Shown here one piece after another: positions 35,642 through 44,302 of a stretch of DNA of 64,000 nt. Position numbers and translations under genes: made by a program. This DNA comes from Streptacidiphilus albus JL83 (GTDB taxonomy: Bacteria; Actinomycetota; Actinomycetes; Streptomycetales; Streptomycetaceae): positions 9,000,017 to 9,064,016 of the forward strand of contig NZ_JQML01000001.1 of NCBI RefSeq assembly GCF_000744705.1. The letters are read 5' to 3'. Position 1 is the stretch's first letter; each line of letters starts with the position of its first letter. The notes below the pieces were generated by a model. It saw only the letters and a list, made by a program, of their open reading frames with translations, made no database searches and was not told where the DNA came from.

Positions 35642-38017
35642 TCAGTGCAGACCGCCTTCGATGCCTGCGGACCAGCTCCGGTGGGCCGGGCTGCGACCTG
35701 CGGGCTGCCGTACGTCGGGGGGACGGTGCGGCACCGGCACCGGTCCCTCGCCCGGGACCTCCTTGGTCACGGTGACTGCTGTGCCGTGGTGCCGGATGCC
35801 CAGCTCGGCTCCCTCCAGCAGGGTGTAGACGGCGCGCTGGTGGGTGATCTCCACGCGCAGGCAGCACTGCCGGAACCGCACGGTGAAGGCCAGGCGGGTC
35901 AACTGCTCGGGCAGGCGTGGGGAGAAGGACAGCGCGTCGCCGCTGTGACGCATTCCGCCGAAGCCCGAGACCAGGGCGATCCAGGTGCCGGCGAGCGAGG
36001 CGATGTGGAGGCCGTCCCGGGTGTTGTGCTCCAGGTCGGCGAGGTCCATCAGCGCCGCTTCGCCGAGGTAGTCGTAGGCCAGCGACAGATGGCCGACCTC
36101 GGCTGCGATCACCGCCTGGCTGCATGCGGACAGCGAGGAGTCCCGGACGGTGACCCGCTCGTAGTAGGCGAAGTTGGCGGCCTTCTGCTCGGCGGTGAAC
36201 AGGTCGCCGCGCTGCTGCATGGCGAGGACCAGGTCGGCCTGCTTGGACACCTGCTTGCGGTACAGCTCGACATAGGGGAAGTGGAGCAGGAGCGGGTAGT
36301 GCTCGGGCGGGGTTCCGTCGAAGTCCCACAACTGGTGACCGGTGAAGCCGACCGACTGCTCGTGCACGCCGAGCGCCTCGTTGAAGGGCAGCGCGATCCG
36401 GGCTGACGTGTTCCGCCAAGCGGCTGTCTCCTCGGCGTCGACGCCCAGCAACGCCGCCCGGTCGGGGTGGCGTTCGGCGGCGTCGGCGGCCGCCCGCAGG
36501 TTCTGTTGGGCCATCACGTTGGTGTAGACGTTGTCGTCGGCCAGCGCGCTGTACTCGTCGGGGCCGGTCACACCGTCGAGATGGAAGACTCCGTCCCGGT
36601 CGTGGTGGCCGAGTGAGGCCCACAGGCGTGCGGTGTGCACCAGCAGTTCCAGCCCGGCCTCGCGGTCGAACTCCTGGTCTTCGCTGGCCGAGGTGTAGCG
36701 CTGGACAGCCGACGCGATGTCGGCGTTGATGTGGAAGGCGGCGGTGCTCGCGGGCCAGTAGGCGGAGCACTCCTGGCCGTCGATGGTCCGCCAGGGAAAC
36801 GCCGCTCCGGCCGGGCCGAGCTGCCGGGCCCGCTCCAGCGCCGCGGGCAGCGTCGAGTGCCGCCAGCGCAGGGCCTGGCCGGCGGCCCTCGGCGCGGTGT
36901 AGGTGAGCACCGGCAGTACATACGCCTCGGTGTCCCAGAAGCAGTGGCCGTCGTAGCCGGAACCGGTCAGCCCCTTGGCGGGAATCGCCCGCTCCTCGGC
37001 TCGTGCGCCGGCCTGCAGCACGTGGAACAGGGCGAACCGCACCGCCTGCTGGATCTCCGCGTCGCCTTCCACCTCGACATCGGCCTGCGCCCAGAACTCG
37101 TCCAGGCGCTCGCGCTGCTCCCGGAGCAACCCCTCCCAGCCGGTCTCGCCGGCCCCGGCCAGCGCGGCGTCCACCTGGTCGTGCAGAGCGGGCACCGACC
37201 GCAGCGCGGACCAGCCGTGGGCGACGATCTTCTCCACCCGCAGGCACTGCCCGGGGCGCAGCAGCGAGACGACGGTGAGACGGCTCAGATCCGGGCTGCT
37301 CTCGGCGGAGGTGCTCGTGCCCGTCGGGCCGGAGACCCGGTGGTCGGCGGCGACAGCGACCCGCAGCCCGCTGCGGGTGGTCCGGTGCACCAGCCGCAGC
37401 TTTCCGTCCCGGGCGAAGTCGTGCTCGGACCGGAGCACCGAGTCCAGGGTGGCCCCTAGCCGCGGGTCGCCCTGCTGCTCGGGCAACTGCTCGTTGGCGA
37501 CCAGTTCGGACTGCAGTACCACGCGAATCTCCGCGTCCACCGCCTCGACCTCGTAGGCGATCGCGGCAATGGCCCGCTGGGTCAGCGAGACCAGCCGGGT
37601 CGAACGGACCCGCACGGTGCCCCCGGAGGGTGCCGTCCACTCGAAGCTGCGCCGAAGGACTCCGCTTCGGAAGTGCAACTCCCGCTCGTGGCTGTGCAGC
37701 CGGCCGAGACGCAGGTCCAAGGGCTCGCCGTCGACCAGTAGCCGGATCAGCTTGCCGTTGGTGACATTGATGATCGTCTGACCGGACTCCGGGTCGCCGT
37801 AGCCGGCCTCCGCGTAGGGCAGCGGACGGAGTTCGAACACGCCGTTCAGATAGGAGCCGGGCAGGCCGTGCGGTTCGCCCTCGTCCAGGTTGCCGCGCCA
37901 GCCGATGTGGCCGTTGGACAGCGCGAACACCGACTCGCTCTGGGCCAGCACGTCGAGGTCCAGCTCCTGCTCGCGCAGGGACCAGGGGTCCACGGCGTAG
38001 GCGGGGTGGCTGATCAT
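35642..38017 (-). CDS. GH65 disaccharide phosphorylase (trehalose/kojibiose/maltose phosphorylase type)
   Basis: A 791-residue glycoside hydrolase family 65 protein with an N-terminal beta-sandwich, a linker and an (alpha/alpha)6 barrel. Landmarks are FALSNGHIGWRGNLDEGEPH, the phosphate-site region GYDGHCFWDTEAYVLP, FPWRTIDGQECSAYWP, and the general acid glutamate in HLDGVTGPDEYSALADDN. It cleaves an alpha-glucosyl disaccharide with phosphate to beta-glucose 1-phosphate, used by the following HAD enzyme. Trehalose is a likely substrate in a spore-forming actinomycete, but kojibiose or maltose cannot be excluded. The ATG follows GGAGG. A 5-4-5 box lies 130 bases upstream. Confidence 0.88.
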   Translation of the reverse strand: MISHPAYAVDPWSLREQELDLDVLAQSESVFALSNGHIGWRGNLDEGEPHGLPGSYLNGVFELRPLPYAEAGYGDPESGQTIINVTNGKLIRLLVDGEPLDLRLGRLHSHERELHFRSGVLRRSFEWTAPSGGTVRVRSTRLVSLTQRAIAAIAYEVEAVDAEIRVVLQSELVANEQLPEQQGDPRLGATLDSVLRSEHDFARDGKLRLVHRTTRSGLRVAVAADHRVSGPTGTSTSAESSPDLSRLTVVSLLRPGQCLRVEKIVAHGWSALRSVPALHDQVDAALAGAGETGWEGLLREQRERLDEFWAQADVEVEGDAEIQQAVRFALFHVLQAGARAEERAIPAKGLTGSGYDGHCFWDTEAYVLPVLTYTAPRAAGQALRWRHSTLPAALERARQLGPAGAAFPWRTIDGQECSAYWPASTAAFHINADIASAVQRYTSASEDQEFDREAGLELLVHTARLWASLGHHDRDGVFHLDGVTGPDEYSALADDNVYTNVMAQQNLRAAADAAERHPDRAALLGVDAEETAAWRNTSARIALPFNEALGVHEQSVGFTGHQLWDFDGTPPEHYPLLLHFPYVELYRKQVSKQADLVLAMQQRGDLFTAEQKAANFAYYERVTVRDSSLSACSQAVIAAEVGHLSLAYDYLGEAALMDLADLEHNTRDGLHIASLAGTWIALVSGFGGMRHSGDALSFSPRLPEQLTRLAFTVRFRQCCLRVEITHQRAVYTLLEGAELGIRHHGTAVTVTKEVPGEGPVPVPHRPPDVRQPAGRSPAHRSWSAGIEGGLH

Positions 38018-38146
38018 GAAGGTTGACCTCCGTGGCTTCCCTCGGACGCGGTTGCGGGGCTTCGCTCTTGCCAGGGGCCGGTTCGGCTCGGTGCGACACG
38101 CCGATGCAGTAGCTCCAGTCTGCGCCCGGATCCCAGCCCGGGCATG

Positions 38147-38160
38147 GGGCCTATCGGCCC
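38147..38160. promoter_or_regulatory. candidate DevR box, GH65/VOC divergent region
   Basis: GGGCCTATCGGCCC fits the 5-4-5 pattern and lies in the divergent region between the GH65 gene (130 bases) and the VOC gene (about 197 bases). A looser GGGCC...GGCCC pair with a six-base gap follows at 38166-38181. Confidence 0.55.
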
Positions 38161-38356
38161 CGAGCGGGCCCCGAGCGGCCCAAGACGGGATCGCCGCGCA
38201 GCAGGAGAGTGGAACATGCGGGCGCGGACACGGACGTTTCAGGGCAGTAGGAGCAGTCGAGCAACGTCCAGCGAGATCCGCCGGCGCCGCGTCGCCCCCC
38301 CGGTCCCACAGCGATCCAGAGCCCCGAAACCCCGCCGGCATGAAAGGACATCTCCC

Positions 38357-38851
38357 ATGCGACACCCCGTGCAGTCGACAGCCTCCGTCGCCGAGCCGCA
38401 GGAACAGCGGCCCGATGACTCGGCCGCCGCCGCTCCGATGCCGGGGCTGCGGCTGGCCTCGGTCGCGTTGTACGTTGCCGACCTCGCGCGCTCGGTGCGT
38501 TTCTACCGCGAACTGCTGCGCCTGACGGTGGGTGCGGAGACCGGGACTGCCGCGCTTCTGGTCGGCGCGGACGGCTCGCAGCTCTACCTGCGCTCGGTCG
38601 GCGCCCGCGCCCCGCACGTCGTCGGCGGACTCGGTGTCCAGTGCACTGTCTGGACGGCTGCGAGCGCGGCCGAGTTGGGGCGGTGCGAGCAGGTGCTCAA
38701 AAGCTGGAACGCACACACTGCCAGCAGAGCCGACGACGGCTTCGACTGGGTTGAGGGCCGTGACCCCAGCGGCGTACCGGTCATGGTGAGCTATCCCGGT
38801 CCCGAGCACGCCCCCCGCCGTCGAATCATGCCCCGGATCTACGCCTGGTGA
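38357..38851 (+). CDS. VOC-superfamily (glyoxalase-like) protein
   Basis: A 164-residue protein with one vicinal-oxygen-chelate fold from about residue 28: LRLASVALYVADLARSVRFY, FYRELLRLTVGAE, and the C-terminal GFDWVEGRDPSGVPVMVSYP. Only some of the usual metal ligands are evident, so it may be a binding protein rather than a metalloenzyme. GAAAGGAC precedes the ATG. The 28-residue start is low complexity. The following 450 bases to 39298 contain a small hairpin (39149-39170) and no gene that I can support. Confidence 0.72.
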   Translation: MRHPVQSTASVAEPQEQRPDDSAAAAPMPGLRLASVALYVADLARSVRFYRELLRLTVGAETGTAALLVGADGSQLYLRSVGARAPHVVGGLGVQCTVWTAASAAELGRCEQVLKSWNAHTASRADDGFDWVEGRDPSGVPVMVSYPGPEHAPRRRIMPRIYAW

Positions 38852-39298
38852 CCGTGCGTGTGCCAACAATCCCCCCGGGTCGGCAGGACCGCGTGCATCC
38901 CCGGTCCGGGATCGGCTTCCTGAGCTCGACGCCACCAGGCGGAGGAATGCGGCAGGGCGGAACAGGTGCCTCACCTGCAAGATCAGCGGCGGAATGCGCC
39001 ACCGCACCCTTCACCCCTGAAAGACCGTGACCCGAAGCCGGGTGCGGCTATCCTCGTCGGCGCCGGCGCCGACGCTGTGGGTCTGCTGTCGATGCTCCTG
39101 GGTTCGCGTCGGCTCCGCACATGCGCACAGTCGGCCCCGCACCAGCCGCGACGTCTCACCGGAGACGTCGGCGGGTGGCGGCTGCGCAGCAGCGGGGGAG
39201 GATGGGGGGAGGACGAACGCAGGCCGGTGGGCCCGAGGCGACGGCGTGGTCCCGCCCTCGGGCGGCCGGCGCCGGGCGGGCCGAAGGAGGGCAGGCGC

Positions 39299-41398
39299 AT
39301 GGGCGTGTCCGATGCGTTGCGAGGTGAGCCCGGCGTGGTCGAGGTCGCGCCGTCGGAGCCGGGCGGTCTGCTGGATGTGCTGAGCGTGGCCGCGGTGGTG
39401 CTGGGCGCCGACGGACGGATCGTGCTGTGGAGCCCGCAGGCCCAGGAACTGTTCGGGTGGAGCGCGCAGGAGGCGCTGGGCCGGTCCGCGGCCGCGCTGC
39501 TGGTCCCGGACGAGTACGTCGACCTGGTCCTCGGGCTCTTCGCGAAGGTCATGGCGGGCGACGGCGCCTGGGCCGGGGTCTTCCCCGTGCGGCACAAGGA
39601 CGGCTCCAGTCGGCTGGTGGAGTTCCGCAACATGCGGCTGCTCGACGAGCAGGGCCGCGTCTACGCGCTGGGACTCGCCTGCGACGAGGCGACCGTGCGC
39701 GGCGTGGAGCGCGACCTCGCACTGTCGGTGCGGCTGGTGGCACAGTCCCCGATCGGGCTGGCCGTGCTGGACACCGAGCTGCGCTACGTCCTGGTCAACC
39801 CCACGCTGGAGCGGATCAACGGCCTCCCCGCCGACGAGCTCCTCGGCCGCCGGGTCCGCGAGGCACTGCCGTTCCTGGACGTCGATGTGGTCGAGGCCGC
39901 GATGCGCCAGGTCGCGGCCACTGGCGTGCCGCTGCTCGACCAGTTCGCGGTCGGCCGCACACCGGCCGACCCCGGCCATGACCACGCCTGGTCCAGCTCG
40001 TACTACCGACTGGAGGACTCTGCCGGGCGGGTGCTCGGCGTCGCGCTGTCGGTCGTGGACGTCACCGATCAGCACCGCGCGGCCACGGAAGCGGCCGAAA
40101 CCCGGCGGCGGCTGGCCCTGATCGACCGCGCCTCGGTGCACATCGGCACCACTCTGGACCTGGACCGGACCGCCCACGAGCTGGCGGACCTCGTGGTCGC
40201 CGACCTGGCCGACCTCGCCGCAGTCGACGTCCTCGACTCGGCCCTGCAGGGCAGCGACACCGCAACCGCGACCAGCGCGGTGCCCGCGCTCTTCCGGGCA
40301 CTGGCCGTGGCGGCGGGCTACGAGACCGACGCCGTCGACGCCGCCGATCCCCCCGGCGAAATCGCCAGCTACCCCGCCGACCGCCTGGTCACCCGGTGCG
40401 TGAGCACCGGACGTCCGATACTGGTGGCGCGCGTCGGCCACCGGGACCTGCTCCGTATCGCCCGCGACACCGACGCCGCCGCCCTCCTCGCAGCCGAGGG
40501 CGTGCACTCCTACCTGGCCGTGCCGCTCAAGGCACGCGGCCAGGTACTGGGCGTCCTCGACCTCCTGCGCACCCGCAACCCGCGACCCTTCGACGCCGAC
40601 GACGTGGTGCTGGCCGGCGAACTGGCCGCCCGTGCCGCCGTGTGCATCGACAATGCCCGCTGGTACCAACACGCCCGGGACACCGCGCTGACCCTCCAAC
40701 GCCACCTGCTCCCGCACGCCCCACCACAACCCGCCGGTCTCCAGATCGCGTACCGGTACCAACCGGCGGCAACGGCCAGCGGGATCGGCGGCGACTGGTT
40801 CGACGCCATCCCACAGACCCAGGACCGGACCGCCCTGGTCGTCGGCGACGTGATGGGACACGGTGTGCAGGCCGCCGCCACCATGGGACAGCTGCGCACC
40901 GCCACCCGCACCCTGGCCAACCTCGACCTGGACCCCGCCCAGGTCCTGGAACAGCTCGACCACATCACCTCCGGCCTGGACCGGACCATGGCCACCTGCG
41001 TCTACGCCGCCTACGACCCGCACCGTTCCCGCTGCCGCATCGCCCTCGCCGGCCACCTGCCCCCGGTGCTGACCAGGCCCGGCCGCGCCCCGGAACTCCT
41101 CGACCTGCCCGCCGGCGTCCCCCTGGGCACCGGCGACCTCGGCAGCGGCTCGTTCGAGGCCACCTTCCTCACCCTGGACCCCGGCGACCAACTGGTCCTG
41201 TACACCGACGGCCTGGTCGAGACCCGCGGCCAGCCCCTCGACGAGCGCCTCGCCCTGCTCCTGGACCTGCTCACCGAACCCGGCCGACCGCTGGAGGAGA
41301 CCTGCGACCTGCTCCTGGCCGCCCTCCGCCACCCCGACGCCCACGACGACGTCGCCCTCCTCATCGCCCGCGTGGCCCCGAACCGGCCTCCCGGGTGA
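39299..41398 (+). CDS. PAS-PAS-GAF-PP2C (SpoIIE-type) phosphatase
   Basis: A 699-residue signalling phosphatase. PAS-1 spans about 20-130 (AAVVLGADGRIVLWSPQAQE) and PAS-2 about 142-255 (SPIGLAVLDTELRYVLVNPT). A GAF domain spans about 270-455, and the SpoIIE-type PP2C domain fills the rest, with metal-binding motifs GIGGDWFDAIPQ, VVGDVMGHGVQAAATM, LVLYTDGLVETRG and the final DDVALL. Proteins of this design dephosphorylate STAS anti-sigma antagonists and so release SigB-type sigma factors. It lies 6 kb from the sigma module. ATG 39299 follows GGAGGGCAGGCGC. Confidence 0.9.
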   Translation: MGVSDALRGEPGVVEVAPSEPGGLLDVLSVAAVVLGADGRIVLWSPQAQELFGWSAQEALGRSAAALLVPDEYVDLVLGLFAKVMAGDGAWAGVFPVRHKDGSSRLVEFRNMRLLDEQGRVYALGLACDEATVRGVERDLALSVRLVAQSPIGLAVLDTELRYVLVNPTLERINGLPADELLGRRVREALPFLDVDVVEAAMRQVAATGVPLLDQFAVGRTPADPGHDHAWSSSYYRLEDSAGRVLGVALSVVDVTDQHRAATEAAETRRRLALIDRASVHIGTTLDLDRTAHELADLVVADLADLAAVDVLDSALQGSDTATATSAVPALFRALAVAAGYETDAVDAADPPGEIASYPADRLVTRCVSTGRPILVARVGHRDLLRIARDTDAAALLAAEGVHSYLAVPLKARGQVLGVLDLLRTRNPRPFDADDVVLAGELAARAAVCIDNARWYQHARDTALTLQRHLLPHAPPQPAGLQIAYRYQPAATASGIGGDWFDAIPQTQDRTALVVGDVMGHGVQAAATMGQLRTATRTLANLDLDPAQVLEQLDHITSGLDRTMATCVYAAYDPHRSRCRIALAGHLPPVLTRPGRAPELLDLPAGVPLGTGDLGSGSFEATFLTLDPGDQLVLYTDGLVETRGQPLDERLALLLDLLTEPGRPLEETCDLLLAALRHPDAHDDVALLIARVAPNRPPG

Positions 41399-41409
41399 CA
41401 CGAGGCCGG
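41383..41409 (+). terminator. hairpin overlapping the phosphatase stop
   Basis: Arms CCGGCCTC and GAGGCCGG are separated by 11 bases that include the stop codon. Confidence 0.5.
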
Positions 41410-41460
41410 AGTTCCCACACAGGTCGGGCACCGACCGTCCCACCCTGGCGGGGAGAGCAC

Positions 41461-41635
41461 CCGAGGCGCCCTGGCGGGGGAGGGGGCCGGCGGCCGGTCA
41501 CTGTGAGCAGGATGTCCTTGACGGGCAGCTCCACCACACGGCCCGTCCCCAGGCGGAACTCCGCGTCGGTCGCACACAGCTCGACGCCGGCGAGGTCGAC
41601 GCCGAAGCAGGCCGGTCGGACACCCCGCCTCTGCC
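41461..41635 (-). pseudogene. coding-like relic without a start
   Basis: On the minus strand the stretch ACFGVDLAGVELCATDAEFR and GRVVELPVKDILLTVTGR reads like part of a real protein. There is no ATG/GTG with a ribosome site in frame, and the upstream part loses protein character. It may be a deletion remnant. The family is not recognised. This is the only content I see between 41410 and 41723. Confidence 0.3.
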
Positions 41636-41723
41636 GCGGTGCGCCGGGGGGTGGGTCGAGCCCAGAAGGGGCGGCGTACTGTTCGGGGGACGATCGAACG
41701 TTCACGGGGAGAGAAGGACGGTT

Positions 41724-42218
41724 GTGCCGAACTACGGCCGGCGGGTGGGACAGAGCAGGCGCGGTTTCATGGACGGCGCCACGGTGTCGCGGGGGCTGCT
41801 GTTCATTGCGGCGGGCGGGCTGTTCATGGCGATCCTGGTCCCCATGCTGCTGACCGCGCTGCAGTTGAACGGGAAGCCGGGGACGCTGACGGTGTCCTCC
41901 TGCGTGACCGGAGGAGGTTCTCATCCGGTGATCACCTGCACCGGGGACTTCCAACTGACCAGCGGCGGCCCCCGGTACACCGGGGCGTCACTGTCGGAGC
42001 AGCAGTCCTACCCGGCCGGCACCCTGCTGAAGGTGCAACAGGCGACGGACGGGTCCCTGCAGGCAGTGTCGGGGGAGGACCAGGCGGGCCTGGCCGTCGG
42101 CGTCGGCCTCGGCGCGGTCGCCGCCGTGACCGGCCTGATCACCGTGGTCGCCGCCGTGCGGCAGCAGCGCCGACGACGCGAGAGCGGCGTCCGGCCGATG
42201 CCGATGCGGGTGGGATAG
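41724..42218 (+). CDS. two-helix membrane protein of unknown function
   Basis: A 164-residue protein. A basic start leads to a membrane helix at about residues 24-46 (GLLFIAAGGLFMAILVPMLL), an extracellular loop with two cysteines (VSSCVTGG, VITCTGDF), and a second helix at about 124-144 (VGLGAVAAVTGLITVVAAV), then a basic tail. GAGAAGGACG lies before the GTG start. No family is recognised. Confidence 0.65.
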   Translation: MPNYGRRVGQSRRGFMDGATVSRGLLFIAAGGLFMAILVPMLLTALQLNGKPGTLTVSSCVTGGGSHPVITCTGDFQLTSGGPRYTGASLSEQQSYPAGTLLKVQQATDGSLQAVSGEDQAGLAVGVGLGAVAAVTGLITVVAAVRQQRRRRESGVRPMPMRVG

Positions 42219-42411
42219 GCCGAGGCCGTCCCGCTTCTCCGGCACCCAGGTCGCCTTCCGTCGAAGCCCGGCGCCATGTTCTGGCGGATCAGGCCACGGC
42301 GGGCGCGGAGCGGGCCGGTCATGACGGCGGTCGAGCGTCCGTGCGGGGGCCGAAGAAATCGGGGGAGTCCGGTGGGGGTCGTGTCATGATCACATGATGG
42401 TCTTCTCCTCA

Positions 42412-43401
42412 TCAGGACGGCTTGCAGGCGGGGACGACCTTGCTCCACTGGGCACGGCTGCCGGTCGTCAGGTAGCGGTCGTTGACGAAACCGGTGAAGT
42501 TGGCGCCGTCGTCGACCGCGAACCAGTACCGGTCACCGGTTCCGTGGGCGTCCGGGGCGCCGGTGGTCCAGCAGTCCAGGATGAGCTCGTTGCCGTTGTG
42601 GCCCTGGTAGCCGTTCCTGCCGCTCGTGTAGTTCGGCTGGTTCCACATGGACAGGACCGAGTCGGCCTGGACGGCGGTGACCCGGGCGCACCAGTCGTGG
42701 GCGTCGCCGCCGATGTCGCAGTGGAACGGTCCGGTCGCGCCCGAGGGCGGCACCGGGCCGGTGCACTGCGGGACGCCGGGCAGCCAGGCCGGTCCCTTGA
42801 CGAACACGTTGCTGATCCAGCCGTGCCGGTCGGAGAGGTAGGACCACACGTTGTTGGTGACGCCTCCGTAGGTGACGGACTCCGCGTGGGTCTGGCAGGC
42901 CGCGTAGACCGTCGTCGGGGCGGCCAGCGTGGCCACGATCTCGGAGTCGGTGGCCGGAGCGCTGCGGACGCGGACATCGGTGCCGAGCGTCTGCTCGGGC
43001 GTTCCGTACGGTGGCCGCGAGGGCAGCGGGTGCAGTTCGTAGTACTGGGCCATGGCGGCCGAGGCGGCCTCGCCGGCGACCTGGTCGGCGAGGACCCGGG
43101 CCGGGCCGGGCAGGCCGTACGTGGTGTGCGGGAACGGCTGCCCGGACAGGGCGAGCTGGACGAAGGAGAACAGGTCCTGCTGCCAGGCCAGGGTGCCCGG
43201 CCGGGTGTGGGTGTCACAGACGAGGTCGTCCACCCGGCAGACGTCGAAGTAGCGGCCGTCGCCGGAGAACCCGGCGAACACGGACGGGACCGGGATCCGC
43301 CCGGTCAGCCCGCCGGAGCCGGGATGGCGCATGCCCTCCAGGGGTATTCCCGGCTCACTCCTGAAGGCGGGTACCGGCGCCCACCGGGGAGTCGGCTCCA
43401 C
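42412..43401 (-). pseudogene. 5'-truncated secreted hydrolase (cutinase-like tail) with SH3-like domain
   Basis: The open frame gives up to 329 residues but has no signal peptide. Its beginning reads like the end of a cutinase-type catalytic domain (GRIPVPSVFAGFSGDGRYFD then VCRVDDLVCD). Residues about 140-205 are a bacterial SH3-like module (VRVRSAPATDSEIVATLAAP, WSYLSDRHGWISNVFV), followed by a cysteine-containing tail. The first 47 bases overlap the end of the next gene upstream. I infer that a deletion removed the signal peptide and most of the catalytic domain. Expression of a cytoplasmic fragment cannot be excluded. Confidence 0.5.
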
Positions 43402-44167
43402 CGGGCCGTGACGCGTGGATGTACTGGTTGGCCCAGGCGCTGATGATGTGGGCGGCTCGCTGCGCCTGCCCCCGCGCGGTCAGGAGGTGGTCCGCGCCCT
43501 CCAGGGAGACGAAGCTTCGCGGGTGTCGTGCCTCGCGGAAGATCTCCCCGGCATTGGCGATGTCGACGGTGTCGTCGGTGGGCGAATGCAGGACGAGCAG
43601 CGGCAGGTTCAACTCGCTTATTCGGTCCCGCAGGCGGGCCTGGCGGACATCGTCGACGAAGGCGCGCTTGAGCACCAGAGTCCTTCCGCCGACGAACCAC
43701 TCGTGCGATCCCTCGCTGAGAACGCGGTCCACCACCGCGTCGTACTGTCGCTCGACATGGCTGGGGTCGGCAGGCGCCCCGATCGTGGCCACCGCGCGGA
43801 CGCCGGTCGCCCCGGCGGCGGCGGCGATGGCGGCCGCGCCGCCCCAGGAGTGCCCCACCAGCAGGTCTGCCGGAGTGCCCCGCTCCGCCATCAGCGCCGC
43901 CGCGCGGACGGTGTCCTGGACCTTGACGGTGAAGGAGCCGTCTCCCCAGTCGCCGTCGGAGTCCCCGATCCCGAGGTTGTCGTAGCGCAGCATGCCGATC
44001 CCCTCGCGTGCCAGCTGCTTGCTGACACGCGAGGCGGCCGGCGAGTTCTTGCCCAGGGTGAACCCGTGGACGAAGATTCCCCAGCCCCGGATCTCGCCCT
44101 CCGGCAGGTCGATCGACCCGGCCAGTTCGGGGCCGACGACGCTGTTGAATCTCACTTCTTCGCTCAC
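43355..44167 (-). CDS. alpha/beta hydrolase
   Basis: A 270-residue cytoplasmic alpha/beta hydrolase. The oxyanion strand is GWGIFVHGFTLGKNSPAA, the nucleophile elbow is LLVGHSWGGAAAIAAA (catalytic Ser in GHSWG), the acid is in LLVLHSPTDDTVDIANA, and the histidine is in LEGADHLLTARGQ. It resembles small esterases and osmotically induced hydrolases. The natural substrate is unknown. I choose GTG 44167 with GGAGTG upstream over a longer ATG frame that reads as low-quality sequence. Confidence 0.82.
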   Translation of the reverse strand: MSEEVRFNSVVGPELAGSIDLPEGEIRGWGIFVHGFTLGKNSPAASRVSKQLAREGIGMLRYDNLGIGDSDGDWGDGSFTVKVQDTVRAAALMAERGTPADLLVGHSWGGAAAIAAAAGATGVRAVATIGAPADPSHVERQYDAVVDRVLSEGSHEWFVGGRTLVLKRAFVDDVRQARLRDRISELNLPLLVLHSPTDDTVDIANAGEIFREARHPRSFVSLEGADHLLTARGQAQRAAHIISAWANQYIHASRPGGADSPVGAGTRLQE

Positions 44168-44272
44168 GGTGTGCTCACTCCGGCAGAACTGTACGTGGGT
44201 AAGGGCAGGTGGGCGCCCGCGCTGGCGTGCGAGGGCGACACCACTGTTACCACACGCGTGCTCCGCGGGTGT

Positions 44273-44302
44273 CAGGACGTCGGCACTCAGGACGTCGGCA
44301 CT
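44273..44302. repeat. perfect 15-bp tandem duplication over a stop codon
   Basis: CAGGACGTCGGCACT occurs twice in a row. On the minus strand it encodes V-P-T-S-stop twice, so the lipase reading frame has a duplicated end. Confidence 0.8.

Noticed and set aside
34875-38099. A single 1074-codon protein fusing GH65-like and HAD parts
   Set aside because: The upstream part of this frame is out of register with the GH65 gene. Only the last 245 codons form the HAD enzyme, and the true GH65 frame stops at 35642.
38852-39298. A small gene in the gap before the PAS-GAF-PP2C gene
   Set aside because: Frames here lack ribosome sites and protein-like sequence. Only a nine-base-pair hairpin at 39149-39170 stands out.
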